NCBI GenBank assembly: GCA_049724395.1
Contig: JAUGWO010000085.1
Location: 1 to 64,000 of the forward strand
Source: Spongospora subterranea f. sp. subterranea
Lineage: Eukaryota; Endomyxa: Phytomyxea; Phytomyxea; Plasmodiophorida
Direction: 5' to 3'
DNA: 64,000 nucleotides
Shown: positions 1-12,181 of the stretch, one piece after another
Position numbering within the stretch: position 1 is the stretch's first letter
How the letters are laid out: the number at the start of each line of letters is the position of its first letter
Made by a program: the position numbers and the translations under genes
The notes under the pieces: model-generated
Databases searched by the model: none
The model's input: only the letters and a program-made list of their open reading frames with translations
What the model was told of the DNA's origin: nothing

Positions 1-2078
1 GGCAAATATCAGAATGCAAACGGTCACCGGAGTCAACTGCAGACCAAGTTATTCTCGACCCTGATCCGTTACCTCCCGCAGAGAGATTACCTAACGCATT
101 GGACACTACACTTGAGCAAACTGACGACGACCTCATTTCTGAGAACGCTTCTATCTCTCAGTCAGATGCTACATTCAGTTCACAGGATCTACTGTCATCT
201 TCCCACGCATCGCTCACCGAATCAGACCCTGAAGAGGGTGTCAATTCTTTACGAGAAGAACCTATTAGCCAAGTCGTGGATTCAATTGAACCGGCGGTGC
301 GGCGGTCGTCTCGCATCCGTGGTCCTCCGACTGAATTTTGGAAATGTAACGCTGCACGTGTTTTTGGACTGTCACGATCGAATCTTCCAGCAGATGGTGT
401 TGCACTACCCCGACCCGCAATTTCCGAAATTCACGCTTCGTTAGTTTCAATTCCTGCTAATTTGACTGAAGCCCTGAGCAGTCCTCACGCTGGTCATTGG
501 TATGACGCGATTCGAGCTGAGTATCAACAGATGTTAGATTTTCAAACCTGGAGTTTACAAGATTTGCCTCCCGGACGAAAGGCTATCTCGTGTAAATGGG
601 TTTTAACGGTGAAACCAAGCCTTTCTGGGGATGGCTCTATCAGGAAGTTTAAAGCCCGTTTGGTGGTTCGAGGATTCTCACAAAGACATGGAGTTGATTT
701 CGATGAAACCTTTGCCCCTGTTGCTCATCAGGCGTCAATGCGTGTGTTACTTGCTATTGCTGCTCAACACAATCTACAGATCCGACAAATTGATATCGTT
801 GGGGCTTTTCTCAACGGCGACGTACAAGAAGATATTTTTATGCAGCAACCTGAAGGATTTGTTGTTCATGGTCAAGAACATCAAGTTTGCCGATTGAACA
901 AAGCTCTCTATGGATTGAAACAAGCTGGAATGGTTTGGAACTCTAAACTAGACAAATTTTTGACCAAAGACGCTGGACTTAAGAAAGTTAAGGCTGATCC
1001 ATGCATTTATACAAATCGTCGTGATGGCAGTTTTCTAGCTCTCGGAGTCCATGTTGATGACATCCTGTTTGTTCACAACGACACCAACTTCTGTCAAGAA
1101 GTCATCGATCAGCTGTCTTCGAAGTTTGACATCACTGACCTCGGAGTACCAACCAGACTTCTCGGCCTGAGAATTCATCGTGATGAGAAGACCGGGTCAA
1201 TTTCGTTAGACCAAGAGGAATATGTTAAGCAGCTTTTGATGAAGTTCAACATGTTTGATTGCAATCCAACTTCAACTCCTCAGCAACCTGGTGTTCATTT
1301 ATCCTCCCTTTCTTCACCCTCAGAGTCAGAAGATGTACTAGCGATGAAACAAGTTCCCTATGGTGAGCTTGTCGGTAGTTTGATTTGGTTAGCAAGCAAC
1401 ACTCGCCCAGATATCAGCACGGCTGTCGGATCCCTTTGCAGGTTTATTAGCAATCCTGGTAGGCCCCACTGGGTTGCTGCACAGCGGGTTCTTCGTTATT
1501 TGGCAGGAACCACCAGCTTCGGCATCACATATCATCGTCAAGAACAGGGCAGTTCCGATCTCTTTGGTTACTCTGATTCTGATTGGGCAGGTGATCCCGA
1601 CACAAGAAGATCAACTTCAGGTTTTGCCTTCATGCTCGCAGGGGGGCCAGTTTCGTGGAAGTCTAAGCTTCAATCATCCGTCTCTCTATCATCTGTCGAA
1701 GCAGAATATATAGCACTATGTTCCGCAGCAAGGGAAGCGTACTGGCTTCGTCAACTTCTCCAAGAGATCGGCTTTGCATGTCCACAACCCACAGTCGTAT
1801 TCGAGGATAACCGAGGATGCGTCGCTATTAGCAAGAATAATCGTACTGACGCTCGTACAAAGCACATTGACGTCAAATATCACTATACTAGAAAGCTTGT
1901 TGAGGACAGAATTATCGACGTCAAGCCAATATCAACAAAGGAAATGGTTGCCGACGTAATGACAAAGTCGCTCGATACACTGAAGTTTGGTTGGTGTCGC
2001 AACAAGATGGGCATCATAGACACAAGCAACCGAGATACAACCTCGAGGGGACGTGCTGAAATACGAGGTTCTATTTAA
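1..2078 (+). mobile_element. Ty1/Copia retrotransposon, 3' part of pol (RT and RNase H)
   Basis: An open frame from 99 to 2078 encodes the second half of a Copia polyprotein. A serine/acid-rich linker comes first, then the Copia-type reverse transcriptase from about 540 to 1290, with ISCKWVLTVK, ARLVVRGFSQ, the catalytic VHVDDILF and the ALYGLKQAG box. An RNase H domain from about 1530 to 1960 ends near KHIDVKYHY and VADVMTKSL. Gag, protease and integrase would lie left of the window edge. The visible frame is uninterrupted, so the copy looks fairly young or still whole here. Its downstream LTR could not be bounded because no second copy is in the window. A separate Copia integrase scrap near 4.2-4.7 kb belongs to another, older copy. 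Family assignment is secure from domain order and motifs. Confidence 0.93.
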
Positions 2079-2265
2079 TTCAATATGATGCCCTGTATGA
2101 AGTGAGGTCCCATAACTGCTGAGCACCACGGAGTTTGTATTTATATCTGACGAGATGTCAATAAATAACCACTGCTTTTCTCCATTAATAAAGGCCAGGC
2201 ATTAAATTGTCTGAGAGATTTCGGGTACCTTAGCCCAGTTCGACTACCGTCCTACCACTTTAGAA

Positions 2266-2323
2266 TACACAGGCTTACTCAACCCATTAGAACCCGCGAT
2301 TTTTTGTATACCATACCATACCA
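2266..2323 (+). repeat. 58-base repeat ending in (ATACC)n, copy 1
   Basis: This stretch is closely matched by 5071-5128. Both begin TACACAGG, contain AGAACCCGCGA and end with the tandem ATACC tail. The flanking bases of the two copies differ. A shared end with a short tandem tail is typical of the 3' end of a LINE or SINE, but it could also be the 3' end of an LTR. The parent element is not identified. Confidence 0.6.
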
Positions 2324-2329
2324 AGCAGT

Positions 2330-3990
2330 TGCTCTAAGAACTTCGCGATCGCATGCAAGCCAGGGCTCCACGTCAGCCCTCCGTTGTCCATTCCCGTTCC
2401 CCCCAGCATCACTGCCTCTTCGCCATGTTTTCCGCTTAATTGGCTATCCCTTATTGCTTGATACTGGTGCGGATGTTTGTGTTATGTCGGTGGACGTGGT
2501 AAAGTGTCTGACCGTCCTCGACATCCCATTCCATCGATGTGCCAGTCCGACTTCCTCGGTTTTTTTCTGTTCACCGACTGTCCCAGTGAAAGTTGAATTC
2601 TGCATTATTGTGCCATCGGTGACCTTCCTCACCATCACCGGTTCCGTGGTGTTACACTCCCTTCGGTTTCAGATTGTGTCATCTTCTCTCAAGGAGGTTC
2701 TCATCTGCAAGCCAGTGTTGGATTATATCGGGCTTAATGTCCAGGATATGTTTGAAACCTTATCTCATTCGAATCCCAAGTTCGATGTGTCCGATGTTCG
2801 TGAATTGTCACCATCTGGTCTTCATCGCGTCGGTTCCATGTCAGATTGGACAGCACAGACTACTTCTTCTGATTCCGACTCGAGGCTTTCCCTGTCGGTG
2901 ATGTTCCACCTGACCTGGTTCACTCGGCAATGCAAGAGGTGGTGTCACAGTCGGACCTATTGGCAACTCATGAAAAAGTCCAGCTATTGTCGCTATTAAC
3001 GGATTTTGTTTTCCGCATCGGCCTCAACAACGCGCCTCCAATGGATGTACCCCCATGACTGTCGAGCTCCTGCCAGGAGTGAACTCCATTCGCTGTCCAC
3101 TGTGTCGTCACTCCCCGTTGCCACGACAGTTTCTTCTCGATACGACACAAAAACTCCAAGATTGCGGCTGTCTGTTTCTTAATCCTGCATCACCTCTTGC
3201 TTCCCGTGCCTCTGCTACCCCCAAGCCCTCTCAGCCGGGACAGTTCCGCCTCACTGTAGACCTGCGACGTGTCAACGCTGTTTCGAAACCGTACCTCTGG
3301 CCATCATTAGACATTGAATCTGTTTCCACTCGGTTGTCGGAGTCGCGGGTATTTTCTTCTTTAGATGCCGACAATGGATATTGGCAAATTCCGTTACATC
3401 CTTCGGCGCAGGAGAACTTCTCTGTTATGTTGCCTCATGGTTTTTTTCCTCAACACGATCTTTACAAGGTTCCGTTGACGGCGTGGTTTGGGGCAAGCAT
3501 GCATCATGTGTTCGGCGCACTTTCCGGCGTTGAAATTAACATCGATGGCATTCTGATTCATTCATTTGATATTCAATCTCATTTTCCTCTCCTTCGTCAT
3601 GTGTTTTTGAAAGCCCGCACTCATCGAGTTCAGCTCGCAATACGCAAAGCCAAGTTGTTTCGTTCCGAAACACCATTCTATGAGAAATTATATTCCAAGA
3701 CTGGAGTTCGTCATGATCCCTCCCGCATCTCCGGCATCATTAATCTACCACCTCCTACGACGGCAGCCGACTTAATGCAATTCCTTTGTTCCATCAATTG
3801 GCTTCGTTCCAGTCTGCCACAATATAGCGACTTAGTTGCGCCGCTACAGTTCACTTGCTGCATTCTTGTTTGGCTCTCACCGTCCGTCGAACATCTCGTG
3901 AAGCCGCGAAGATTTCCCTCTCGCAATTATGGACGGACGCCCACTCTGATTGCTGGTCCACGGTCCGTTCAGCTCTGAAGCACTGGTTCA
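2330..3990 (+). mobile_element. Decayed Ty3/Gypsy element, protease-RT region
   Basis: This is a fossil of Gypsy-type pol. An aspartic protease motif (LLDTGADVCVM) lies near 2455. A reverse transcriptase follows from about 3200 to 3840, recognisable by LTVDLRRVNAVSKP, SSLDADNGYWQIPLHP and the downstream GVRHDPSRI and PTTAADLMQFL boxes. No integrase or LTR is attached. The copy is broken, with at least a few breaks, and it is clearly older than the Gypsy element at 5.5-12.4 kb. It sits between two Copia pieces, so it may itself be an insertion. Confidence 0.8.
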
Positions 3991-4149
3991 GTTATCCCAC
4001 CTCCGACCCGATTCGACGGTTAATTTTTTTTAAACGAGACTAAAGAGTTGATCAACTTAAGAAGTGAGTTTATTCAGCGGATGATTGCCAGATTGCACTC
4101 CCCTCCCCCAGCGTTGATCCAGCAATTGGTCACTGTAAGCCAATGGCTG

Positions 4150-4707
4150 GAAAGTCCGGCCGGACAGTCCTCTCCGTCGCCAAGCTCCGCCGAGCGACAT
4201 CATCACTGTCATGCCCACAGCTCGACGACTCAACGGTAATTTCAACACGGACATCTGTGGCGGGCGACTCTGAGTCCAACGGTCTTGCTGAACGTTTGAT
4301 CTGCACTCTCACTGACATTGCAATGAGCCTTTTTGCTCACGCTCATTTATTTACCAATAGCATGTTTTTGCTGGGCTATTTCTACTGCAGCACATATCTA
4401 CAATCGCAGACCACATTCGTCGCTCAATAACAAATGACCCCATTTCAAGCTCTTCGTCAAGCTAAACTGGATTTACGCTATCTACGAATTTTTGGCTGCA
4501 CTGCATACCGCCGGATTTCGGAACATACTCAGACAAAACCAAGCTTTCGCTCCCACAAAATGGTTTTATTGGATATGCAGCCTCCCAGAAAGCATACATT
4601 CTGGTTGACCCTGTGGACAACGAGCAATATACCAGCCGAGACGTCGAGTTCGATGAAGAAAATTTTTCTTTCGGCTTTGGGAGAGCTGCGGCGACACCCA
4701 TTGCTAG
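4150..4707 (+). mobile_element. Decayed Copia integrase fragment
   Basis: Short matches to the C-terminal half of a Copia integrase are visible: SNGLAERLI (end of the catalytic core), then TPFQALRQAKLDLRYLRIFG and CTAYRRIS, the usual GKKPDLSHLRVFGC-like box. The copy is a broken relic with several breaks and no LTRs. Its right side stops where a SINE copy begins at about 4708. Confidence 0.75.
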
Positions 4708-4870
4708 CTTGGTTCCTGTCTGTCCCTGTTGGTGGCAGGCATGTCCGGGTGAGTGTTAGGCATGAGTTCGAAACACCGTGAGTGATGGAATTTTGGGAGA
4801 CCCCACAAGGTTGCATCCAATACGGAAAAGTAGAGTGAATGTTGAGCATGAAGGTCAGACCACATGGCCT
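4708..4870 (+). repeat. SINE, diverged 5' part (copy 3)
   Basis: The segment begins AGCTTGGTTCCTGTCTGTCC and shares the TTGGTGGCAGG and GAGTTCGAAA blocks with the two complete copies at 6749 and 9114. Similarity fades after about 4870 and no poly-A tail is seen. It is therefore a truncated and older member of the family, and it interrupts the Copia integrase relic. Confidence 0.7.
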
Positions 4871-5070
4871 TTAATGAATGTGGGAGAGCGGGCTGCGTGC
4901 AGTAAACTCGGAATCTCTGGATAGGCAATATAATCGGGTGGGGGCGGATCCGACACTCGGTGTGGTCGTTAGGACAGGTTATGTTGCTGAATCCAGCTGG
5001 TCTAATAGGTTCCTTTAGTGGATACCCAAGCTAGTTGTATCGGCCAGGCGGAAGTAGGGAAAACCAGGTG

Positions 5071-5128
5071 TACACAGGATTACTCATCCCATAAGAACCC
5101 GCGAACCTTTGTATACCATACCATACCA
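5071..5128 (+). repeat. 58-base repeat ending in (ATACC)n, copy 2
   Basis: This is the second copy of the 2266-2323 repeat and ends in the same ATACC tandem. It abuts the low-coordinate end of the MULE relic. The bases to its left do not resemble those left of copy 1, so only the terminal 58 bases are shared. Confidence 0.6.
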
Positions 5129-5129
5129 A

Positions 5130-5489
5130 TGAAGTAGCCCCCCCGATCTTAGTTTGTTGAACCGCAAAATGACACGTTTCGATGCCACTGGCGATAGGTG
5201 AAACGTTCGATTATTTTCGGATTCACGTCGACATAACTGCCTAAATTCTTCCACAAGCTGGGGGATGTGCATTGTGCAATCGACATCTGCCCAATGCCTG
5301 CAATATAACAGCCAGTTGCAGCCTGTTGAAAGACGAATATGATACCCCTTTGGTCCGGGCATTGAACCCTTCATTGGGGTTGTTGGTGGACGATCGTCCT
5401 GGTTCCGTATAATGCACAGCCCATCGCGAGAACCTACCATGTAGCATTGAGTTTCAAAATACTGGGCAAACCGCTGGACTGCAGGAGGA
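5130..5489 (-). mobile_element. Mutator-like (MULE) transposase, C-terminal part
   Basis: On the minus strand two overlapping frames carry the C-terminal MULE signature: PAVQRFAQYFETQ, then WAVHYTEPGRSSTNNPNEGF and NRLQLAVILQAL. The STNNPxExFN box is typical of MULE transposases. The N-terminal part of the same gene lies at 12396-13270. The frame RDASSPPAVQRF reads straight across if the Gypsy element at 5490-12395 is set aside, so the two pieces were one gene. This DNA transposon is degenerate: the WAVHYTEPG segment is in a different frame from the residues on either side. Terminal repeats were not found. Confidence 0.8.
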
Positions 5490-5702
5490 TGTAACATATG
5501 TGTCAACGTATTGACCCTATGTTATAGCCTACGACAGGCTACCCTATTGTATTGGATATAGCTGGCAACGGAGTTCCTGACGGACTTTACGGACCAGATA
5601 TCGGATCTAATACACAGAGAGTATATTGGCTCGGAATAGGAACATCTATTGTGTGGCATCTATAGTAATCCACCTGACCAGTGTATACCGATGTATGTTA
5701 CA
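5490..5702 (+). repeat. 5' LTR of the Gypsy element
   Basis: The 213-base LTR has the inverted ends TGTAACAT and ATGTTACA and is preceded by GAGGA. It is about 98 percent identical to 12182-12395. Confidence 0.95.
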
Positions 5703-6748
5703 AAGAATTCTTTGGTATGAAAATGTATGTCATTTTATACAAAGGGAAGGATAGATCAGGGACGACACCGGGTGTCAGAAATGGCATGGACTGGTTGATA
5801 CTGATTGTTGGATGATTCGTATTTATACAATAGTTGTGTATTACGAATAGTGTCTGTTATGTATGATGGACACATGGACTCGACAACGTTAGCAACAGAT
5901 TCAAAACCTGTTGGTTGTGGGTAGACTAGGGACAGTCAACGGTCAACAAATCGGTGATTTGAACGACCAGGTCAGAGCAGGACCATGGGATCGGCAAGTT
6001 TCAGACAACGAAACTCCGTGAAAAACTGCGACAGTAGAGGGCTGCGGCACAGTGCCGTTAGAGATATGCCACAGATTCCAGGAAACTGCAACCCGAGGTG
6101 AGACAATGCCCGGCGTCAGAAAAAAACGTTAAGCATAAGAATGGAAAGTTCTTATGTCTGTGTTGCGGTTTGGAGGGACATAGTATGTCCAAGTGTCCAC
6201 AGAAACCATCGAAGACAGAGATGGAATCGCTCTTGGTTAAACACAAAGACAAAATGAAAGTTTTGTTTAAGAATAAACCATACAGCGATGGACAGTATAT
6301 GAGGATTTGTCGGATTGGAGTTGCTAGCATAGAGAGCCAACAGAACGGTGATCTTTATGTCAGGACTACGACAGAATCCAACAGTAGTGATTTCTACAAA
6401 GTGTCAGAAATGCTCGAACCGTCAACTGCAGACAATCAGTTGAGTGTTAGAGTGTCGACTGCAGGAATGATATTTCCAGGGTTATTAGACAGTGGTACAT
6501 AGTTGACAGTTATACCGATGAGCATTGCGAAGAAAGCGCAGAGGCTCGATGATAAGATCGGTATAAGGAAACTGGCAAAGGCAATTAAGTTAATATTGCC
6601 AGATGTCTTCTAAGACAGTGGCGGAAGCAACACATGAGATGTTGGCTGATCTGGCCCTGTATACAGCAACGGGCGAACTGATCATTCGGAACCGGAGATG
6701 TTTGCTGTGGGATTCACCATTAGATGAAATATTGCTAGGTGAAGATTT

Positions 6749-8052
6749 AAGATTTAGCTTGGTTCTGGTCTGTCCCGGTTGGTGGCAGGTTAGGACCAAG
6801 TCAGTGTGAGACTTGAGTTCGAAAACCCCGTGGGCAGGGATTTTGGGGAATACCCTAAGAGCATCTCCACCGGTCTCTCTATCTGTATCTCTAAAATATC
6901 GCGTTTGGAGAGTCAAAATGTGCGTGATTCGATGTATAGCCAGACGTGCACACACCGGTGCACTCTCTATCTCTATATTTCATCATGACTGTTAACGCAT
7001 TTGTCAGCCTTTTTCTGCAATGGGATAAGCTCGATTCCGACAGCGAAGATGATGACCAACGCATCAATGGAGGTTCTGCTCCAGGACGGTCTGGAAGCAT
7101 CAACAGGGATCGGATCTTAGGTCACAATCGATTATATGCCGACTATTTTGCTGCAGAACCCAGTGTATACGCCAGCTCAATTTCGTCGACGATATCGAAT
7201 GCGACGAGACTTGTTTCTACGAATCCAACAGCGTGTCGTTGAGACGGATTCATATTTTCGGCAACGTCGCGATGCCACTGGATGTCGGACTCAAATTGCA
7301 AGGCAACCTTTCGCCAAAATGTATCGGCCTGCTGATCTGCGCCGTTAATCGGATCGCATGAAACAGCCAGCCAGCAAGAAGCAAGCATAGCGCTCTCTCC
7401 TGGCCGGAAATTCTTGCCCCGTTTGACAACAGTTGTTTCCACAGCTGCAGGTACGAGGTCCATTGGCGAAGCAACGAGGAAACCTCTATGAGCGTAGTCC
7501 GGATGAAATCTGCGCGACTGCGCATTTCTGTTTTAGAGATTCTCTACTCGACTCTCTATTTTGGAGAGGATTATGACAATCTCTAACATTTAGAGAGACG
7601 AATTTGAAGATAGAAAGACCGGTGGATGTCCGTGGCTCTCTAAACCGCGCAGTATTCCTGTTTAGAGATTCAGATAGAGAGACCGGTGGAGATGCTCTAA
7701 GGTTGGCCAGCTAATACGGAAGTAGAGCGCAGGTTGTTGAGCATGCGAGGAACGAACCTCTTGAAAAATAGACAGCTGATTTGTAATGATGCGACTTGGG
7801 TTCAAGGCATTGTGGTGTTCCGTACAGGGAATTTCCCCCGTGTCCAACCATTGGTTAGGGGGTTTTAGTGAGTCGGGTCATGGGATCAACCTCACACTAT
7901 CACAATGTCGGTCAGACTGCAGAACATTCAGCGAAGGTAATATTGTCTAGCGAATGAGCTTTGACACCAAGTTCGTCTTGGCCCTCTTGTAGATATGGGT
8001 ACTACAAACCTGGCACCAAAATGCCGAACACAATAAAAAAAGAAAAAAAAAA
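6749..8052 (+). repeat. SINE copy 1, full length, split by a Harbinger element
   Basis: The SINE starts at or just after 6749, with its body at AGCTTGGTTCTGG, and ends in an A-rich tail at about 8030-8052. It is flanked by the 13-base duplication TAGGTGAAGATTT at 6736-6748 and 8053-8065. A B-box-like GAGTTCGAAAACCCC lies about 70 bases from the 5' end, as in tRNA-derived SINEs. Without the nested 839-base Harbinger element the unit is about 465 bases, matching copy 2. It has no coding capacity, so it depended on a LINE partner. It is inserted in the Gypsy pol region. Confidence 0.88.
6859..7697 (+). mobile_element. Small PIF/Harbinger DNA transposon
   Basis: The element has terminal inverted repeats of about 40 bases beginning GAGCATCTCCACCGGTCTCT and is flanked by the 3-base duplication TAA (6856-6858 and 7698-7700), both diagnostic of PIF/Harbinger. 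Inside, plus-strand frames near 7100-7350 read RILGHNRLYADYFAAEP and YTPAQFRRRYRMRRDLFLRI, the N-terminal part of a plant/oomycete-type Harbinger transposase. The catalytic half is missing and the frames are shifted, so this is a non-autonomous internal deletion derivative. SINE copy 2 shows the empty site (CCCTAAGGTTGG), which confirms the insertion boundaries. Confidence 0.92.
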
Positions 8053-9113
8053 TAGGTGAAGATTTGTTGAAAGAGCTGGGGATAAGTCCTAAGGATGCTC
8101 TAGAGTCGCTAATTCTAAGAAGACATTAGGCGCCAACAATGAGGATAATATCAGTCATTGGGATTTGTACAACGATGAGGATATTATTTTTGGGGAAGAT
8201 TTCCCAGAAGACAGTTTGAAGTCAATGGAAGACATGATGTCTCGTGCTGTTGATAACGGATTGCCTATAGAATGGCAAAGTCGACTAAGGAAGTTGATAT
8301 GGAAGTATCAAACTGTTTGGAGAAGGTCGGTGGGACCTGATCCACCTGCAAATGTCACTCCTTTCGTAACGAACCTGAGGGAGGGAGTTGATCCTGTCAG
8401 GTGCAAATCCCGACGGTACAGCAAGGAACATAGTGAGTTCCTGGCGACATTTGTCAGCCTTCTGGAGAAATATGGATTGGTTTATGAAAACTACAACTGT
8501 GAGTGGGCCTCTTCGGTTGTGGTGGTCAGAAAACCCGGTGGTAAAGGATTACGTATGGTGGTTGATTTGCGAGAAGTCAACGCTCTATGCAAGGCAACTG
8601 CATGGCCCATGCCGTTTCTTGAATCAATAGTCAAGCATTTGGGTGGCTCCAAATATTGGTTTTCTCTAGACGCTTTCAAAGGTTTCTGGATGATGCCACT
8701 TGACGCCGATTGCAAAGAAATGTTTTCTTTTATGACTGATCGAGGGGTTTACACTCCAACGAGATCCATTCAGGGACCACTGAATTCTGCCACACAGTTC
8801 CAAGCTAGAATGCATGAGATATATAGGGAACTGCTGTATCAATCATTAATAATATGGATTGATGATAGAAACGACACTTAAATTGGCACAGGAACACGAT
8901 ATTAAATTCAACTTAGAGAAGTGTGAATTGTTCCAGATTAAGGCCAAATTCTGTGGAAGAATATTCACTCCTGAGGGTGTGAGGCATGATCCGGCTAGAG
9001 TTGAGGCATTAGTAAATATGCAGAAGCCAACGACAGCGCGAGACTTGCAACAGTTTGTTATGGCTATTCAATGGATGAGTAGTGCCATTCCAGATTATAA
9101 TAGATTAGTTCTG

Positions 9114-9590
9114 CTTTTTTTTTTTTTTTTTTTGTGATTGAGTTCGCATTTTTCATGCAGGTTTGCCGGTCCCTTGGCTATCGGGCCAAGATTCACTTTT
9201 TCGGCTCTCGCCTCTAAAGCTCCTCCCAGTAGCAAGCTCGCACTTGCAATAGATACCTTCGCTGAATGTTCTGCAGTCTGACCGACATTGTAGTAGTGTG
9301 AGGTTGATCCCATGACCTGACTCACTAAAAACCCCCTTACCATTAGGACACGGGGGAAAACTTCCCTTACGGAACACCACAATGCCTTGAACCCAAGTCG
9401 CATCATTACAAATCAGCTGTCTATTTTTCCAGAGGTTCGTTCCTGCCATGCTCAACCTTCGCTCTACTTCCGTATTAGCTGGCCAACCTTAGGGTGTTCC
9501 CCAAAATCCCTGCCCACGGGGTTTTCGAACTCAAGTCTCACACTGACCTGGTCCTAACCTGCCACCAACCGGGACAGACCAGAACCAAGC
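9114..9590 (-). repeat. SINE copy 2, full length
   Basis: This copy is inverted relative to copy 1. The poly-A tail appears as a T run at 9115-9134, and the head (GCTTGGTTCTGGTCTGTCCC) is at the right end. A perfect 13-base target duplication TAGATTAGTTCTG flanks it (9101-9113 and 9591-9603). The 477-base length matches copy 1 without its nested element. The B-box-like GAGTTCGAAAACCCC is conserved. It is inserted in the Gypsy reverse transcriptase region. Confidence 0.92.
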
Positions 9591-12181
9591 TAGATTAGTT
9601 CTGCCATTGCAGAATATCTATGAAAACGCAATGAAAGGTCAGCCTAAAAGGATCAAATCGGTGGCCAAGGGAATTTCATTGAGCGCGTTTGGTTGGAATG
9701 CAGTTCATGATGAAGCATTCAGCAGTATGAAAGCTGCGATCAGTAGACTAACTCAGCTGAACTATCCTGACGAGAATATGGTTCAATGTGTGTTCACTGA
9801 TGCGAGTCAATATCATAGTTCTGGTATGGTGACACAGATTCCACATGAGGACGTTGGGAAACTGCCGTTCCATGATCAGAGACATGAACCGTTGGGATTC
9901 TGCGGACACAGATTCCATGAATCAGAATTGAACTGGTCTACGCCAGATAAGGAAGCATTCGCTATCTGGGACACAGTTAGGAAATTGGACTATTTAGTTC
10001 AATCTTCTAAACCCTTTCTGCTTTTTACGGATCATAGGAATTTGACTTCCATGTATAATCCTAAAAGTGCACGAAGCAAGCTGGGGAACGCTTGGAAAGA
10101 TGGGGTATGGATCTCAGATCATTTAGATTCAACATCGAACATATACCAGGAGACATGAATGTCTGGGCTGATATGATGACTCGATGGGGGGCTGCATTAT
10201 CAAAATCAGACATTGATAATGGCCTAAAGGGATCTGGATGCGGTTCTGAGAGATGCAATAGGATTACAGTTAATCGTCGTACTCAAAGGAGTAATGGATC
10301 GATAACTGATGAATCTGAGCATGTTGAGAATGATATCGATCATGATGCTAGGATAGACCCAACTGATGCATCACTTGGACCTCAAAACTTCAAGGATCAA
10401 TTTCGGACTCAACCCATGAGTAAGTTGGTGTGGCCAACTGTTGATGAGATTACTCAAGAGCAGAGTAATTGGATTAAGGGTCGAGTCAGGGATTCCTTAA
10501 TCTTGAATTCAGATGGGCTGTTGCTAAATCACTCAGACAAAGTGGTTATCCCAGATGAATGTGACAATCTAAAGACTAGATTGTGTTATTTCCCATGTTG
10601 GGGCAAATTGTGGACATTATGGAATTAATGTAGTAATCAAACTACTACAAGAACAATTTCATTAAAAATCGATGATCGATGATGTCACATCTATATGTAA
10701 CTTGTGTTTACATTGCATTCCTACCAGAAGAGGGAAGAGAATCCCACGACCTTTTGGTGAAGCATGTCATGGAACTAGACCAAATCAAGTATTGCACTTT
10801 GATTTCATGTATATAATGCCTAGAGTGAAAGGATCATATCATGAGTTTGAATGGGTTCTAGTTATTGTAGATGACTTGTCAGGTTTGGTTCACTTGACAC
10901 CAGCAGTGACTCCTGATACGGAGACGACTGTTGATGCGTTGATGGAATGGCGATCAAAGTTTGGAACATCAGAGGTGTATGTTTCAGATCAAGCTTCTTA
11001 CTTTCTATCAGAAGTAATGAGGAGCTTTGCCAAGAAAGCGGGTGTGGAACAACATTGGACCACAGCGTATATTCACTATCCTAACGGGACAGTTGAGGTT
11101 GTGAATAAGGCACTGAAGTCTTTATTTCAAGCTCTGATTTCAGAGTTGAAATGGAATAAAGAGAATTGGCCATGGTTGTTGAAAGCAATAGAACATGCTA
11201 TCAACCATCGACCAAAGAAGAGACTGGGGTGGAAAGCACCAGTAACGGTTCATACGGGATTAAAGAGTGATAATCCGCTGGAACTTATCTTCAAAAAGCC
11301 TGGAGAGAACCTGGGTAAATGTCAGATGACAACAGAACAAATTGTCAGCAGAACTGAGACATCAGAGAGTGCTATGGAACAGCTGCACAAAGAAGTTGCG
11401 GCTATTACGAGTTCTGAACGGACCCAGAATCGTAAGTTGCCAAAGACAAGGAAACCTCGGCAAAGACCAAATTTTGGTGTCGGAGATTTCGTCTTATGTA
11501 GCCCTGATGTTGAGAAGTCTGGACAGAAGCTCTTTCAGAGATGGAGAGGGTCATATCAGATTTTTGTTGAGAATAACAATGGATATGTGTTTACTGTCAT
11601 GAACTTAGTTGATAAGTCAATGCGGAAAGTTCATGGAGATAAAATCCGATTTTATGACGATTCAGAGATGAATGTTACTGAGGAGATTAAGAAAATGGTT
11701 GGGATTTTCAGAGACCGAAAATTCCTGGGAGCCATTAGAGCAAGTTGCTCAGGATGCAAGGACATTGGTCCAAGAATTCTTGATTGCAAACAAAACTCAT
11801 TCACTGAGAAGTCAGATTGAGGTTTTGTTAGAGAAATTGATGGACAAATCAATTAATGTGGTTGCTTCACCAGAGTTGAAGTGTAAGGCCAAGTCATATC
11901 CCAGGCGTCGGAAACTGAGAGCCCACAGTTAGCCTACGATATGATTGAAGCAGTGTTGCGATATTATTATGATTGGATGAGGATTCATTCATGGTCTCTA
12001 ACAAGATAGTCAGTGAGGACTAGATTGATATCAGAAACGATATTGATTAGGGAAAGTATAACCTACTTGTAAAAGATTCCTATTTTTTTGCATAATAATT
12101 ATAGACGCAACCTGGTTTCAGGAAATTTCGGATTTTTATCTAAAATTTTCATGGGTGGGGCATTTCTTTTAAAGAAGGAAG

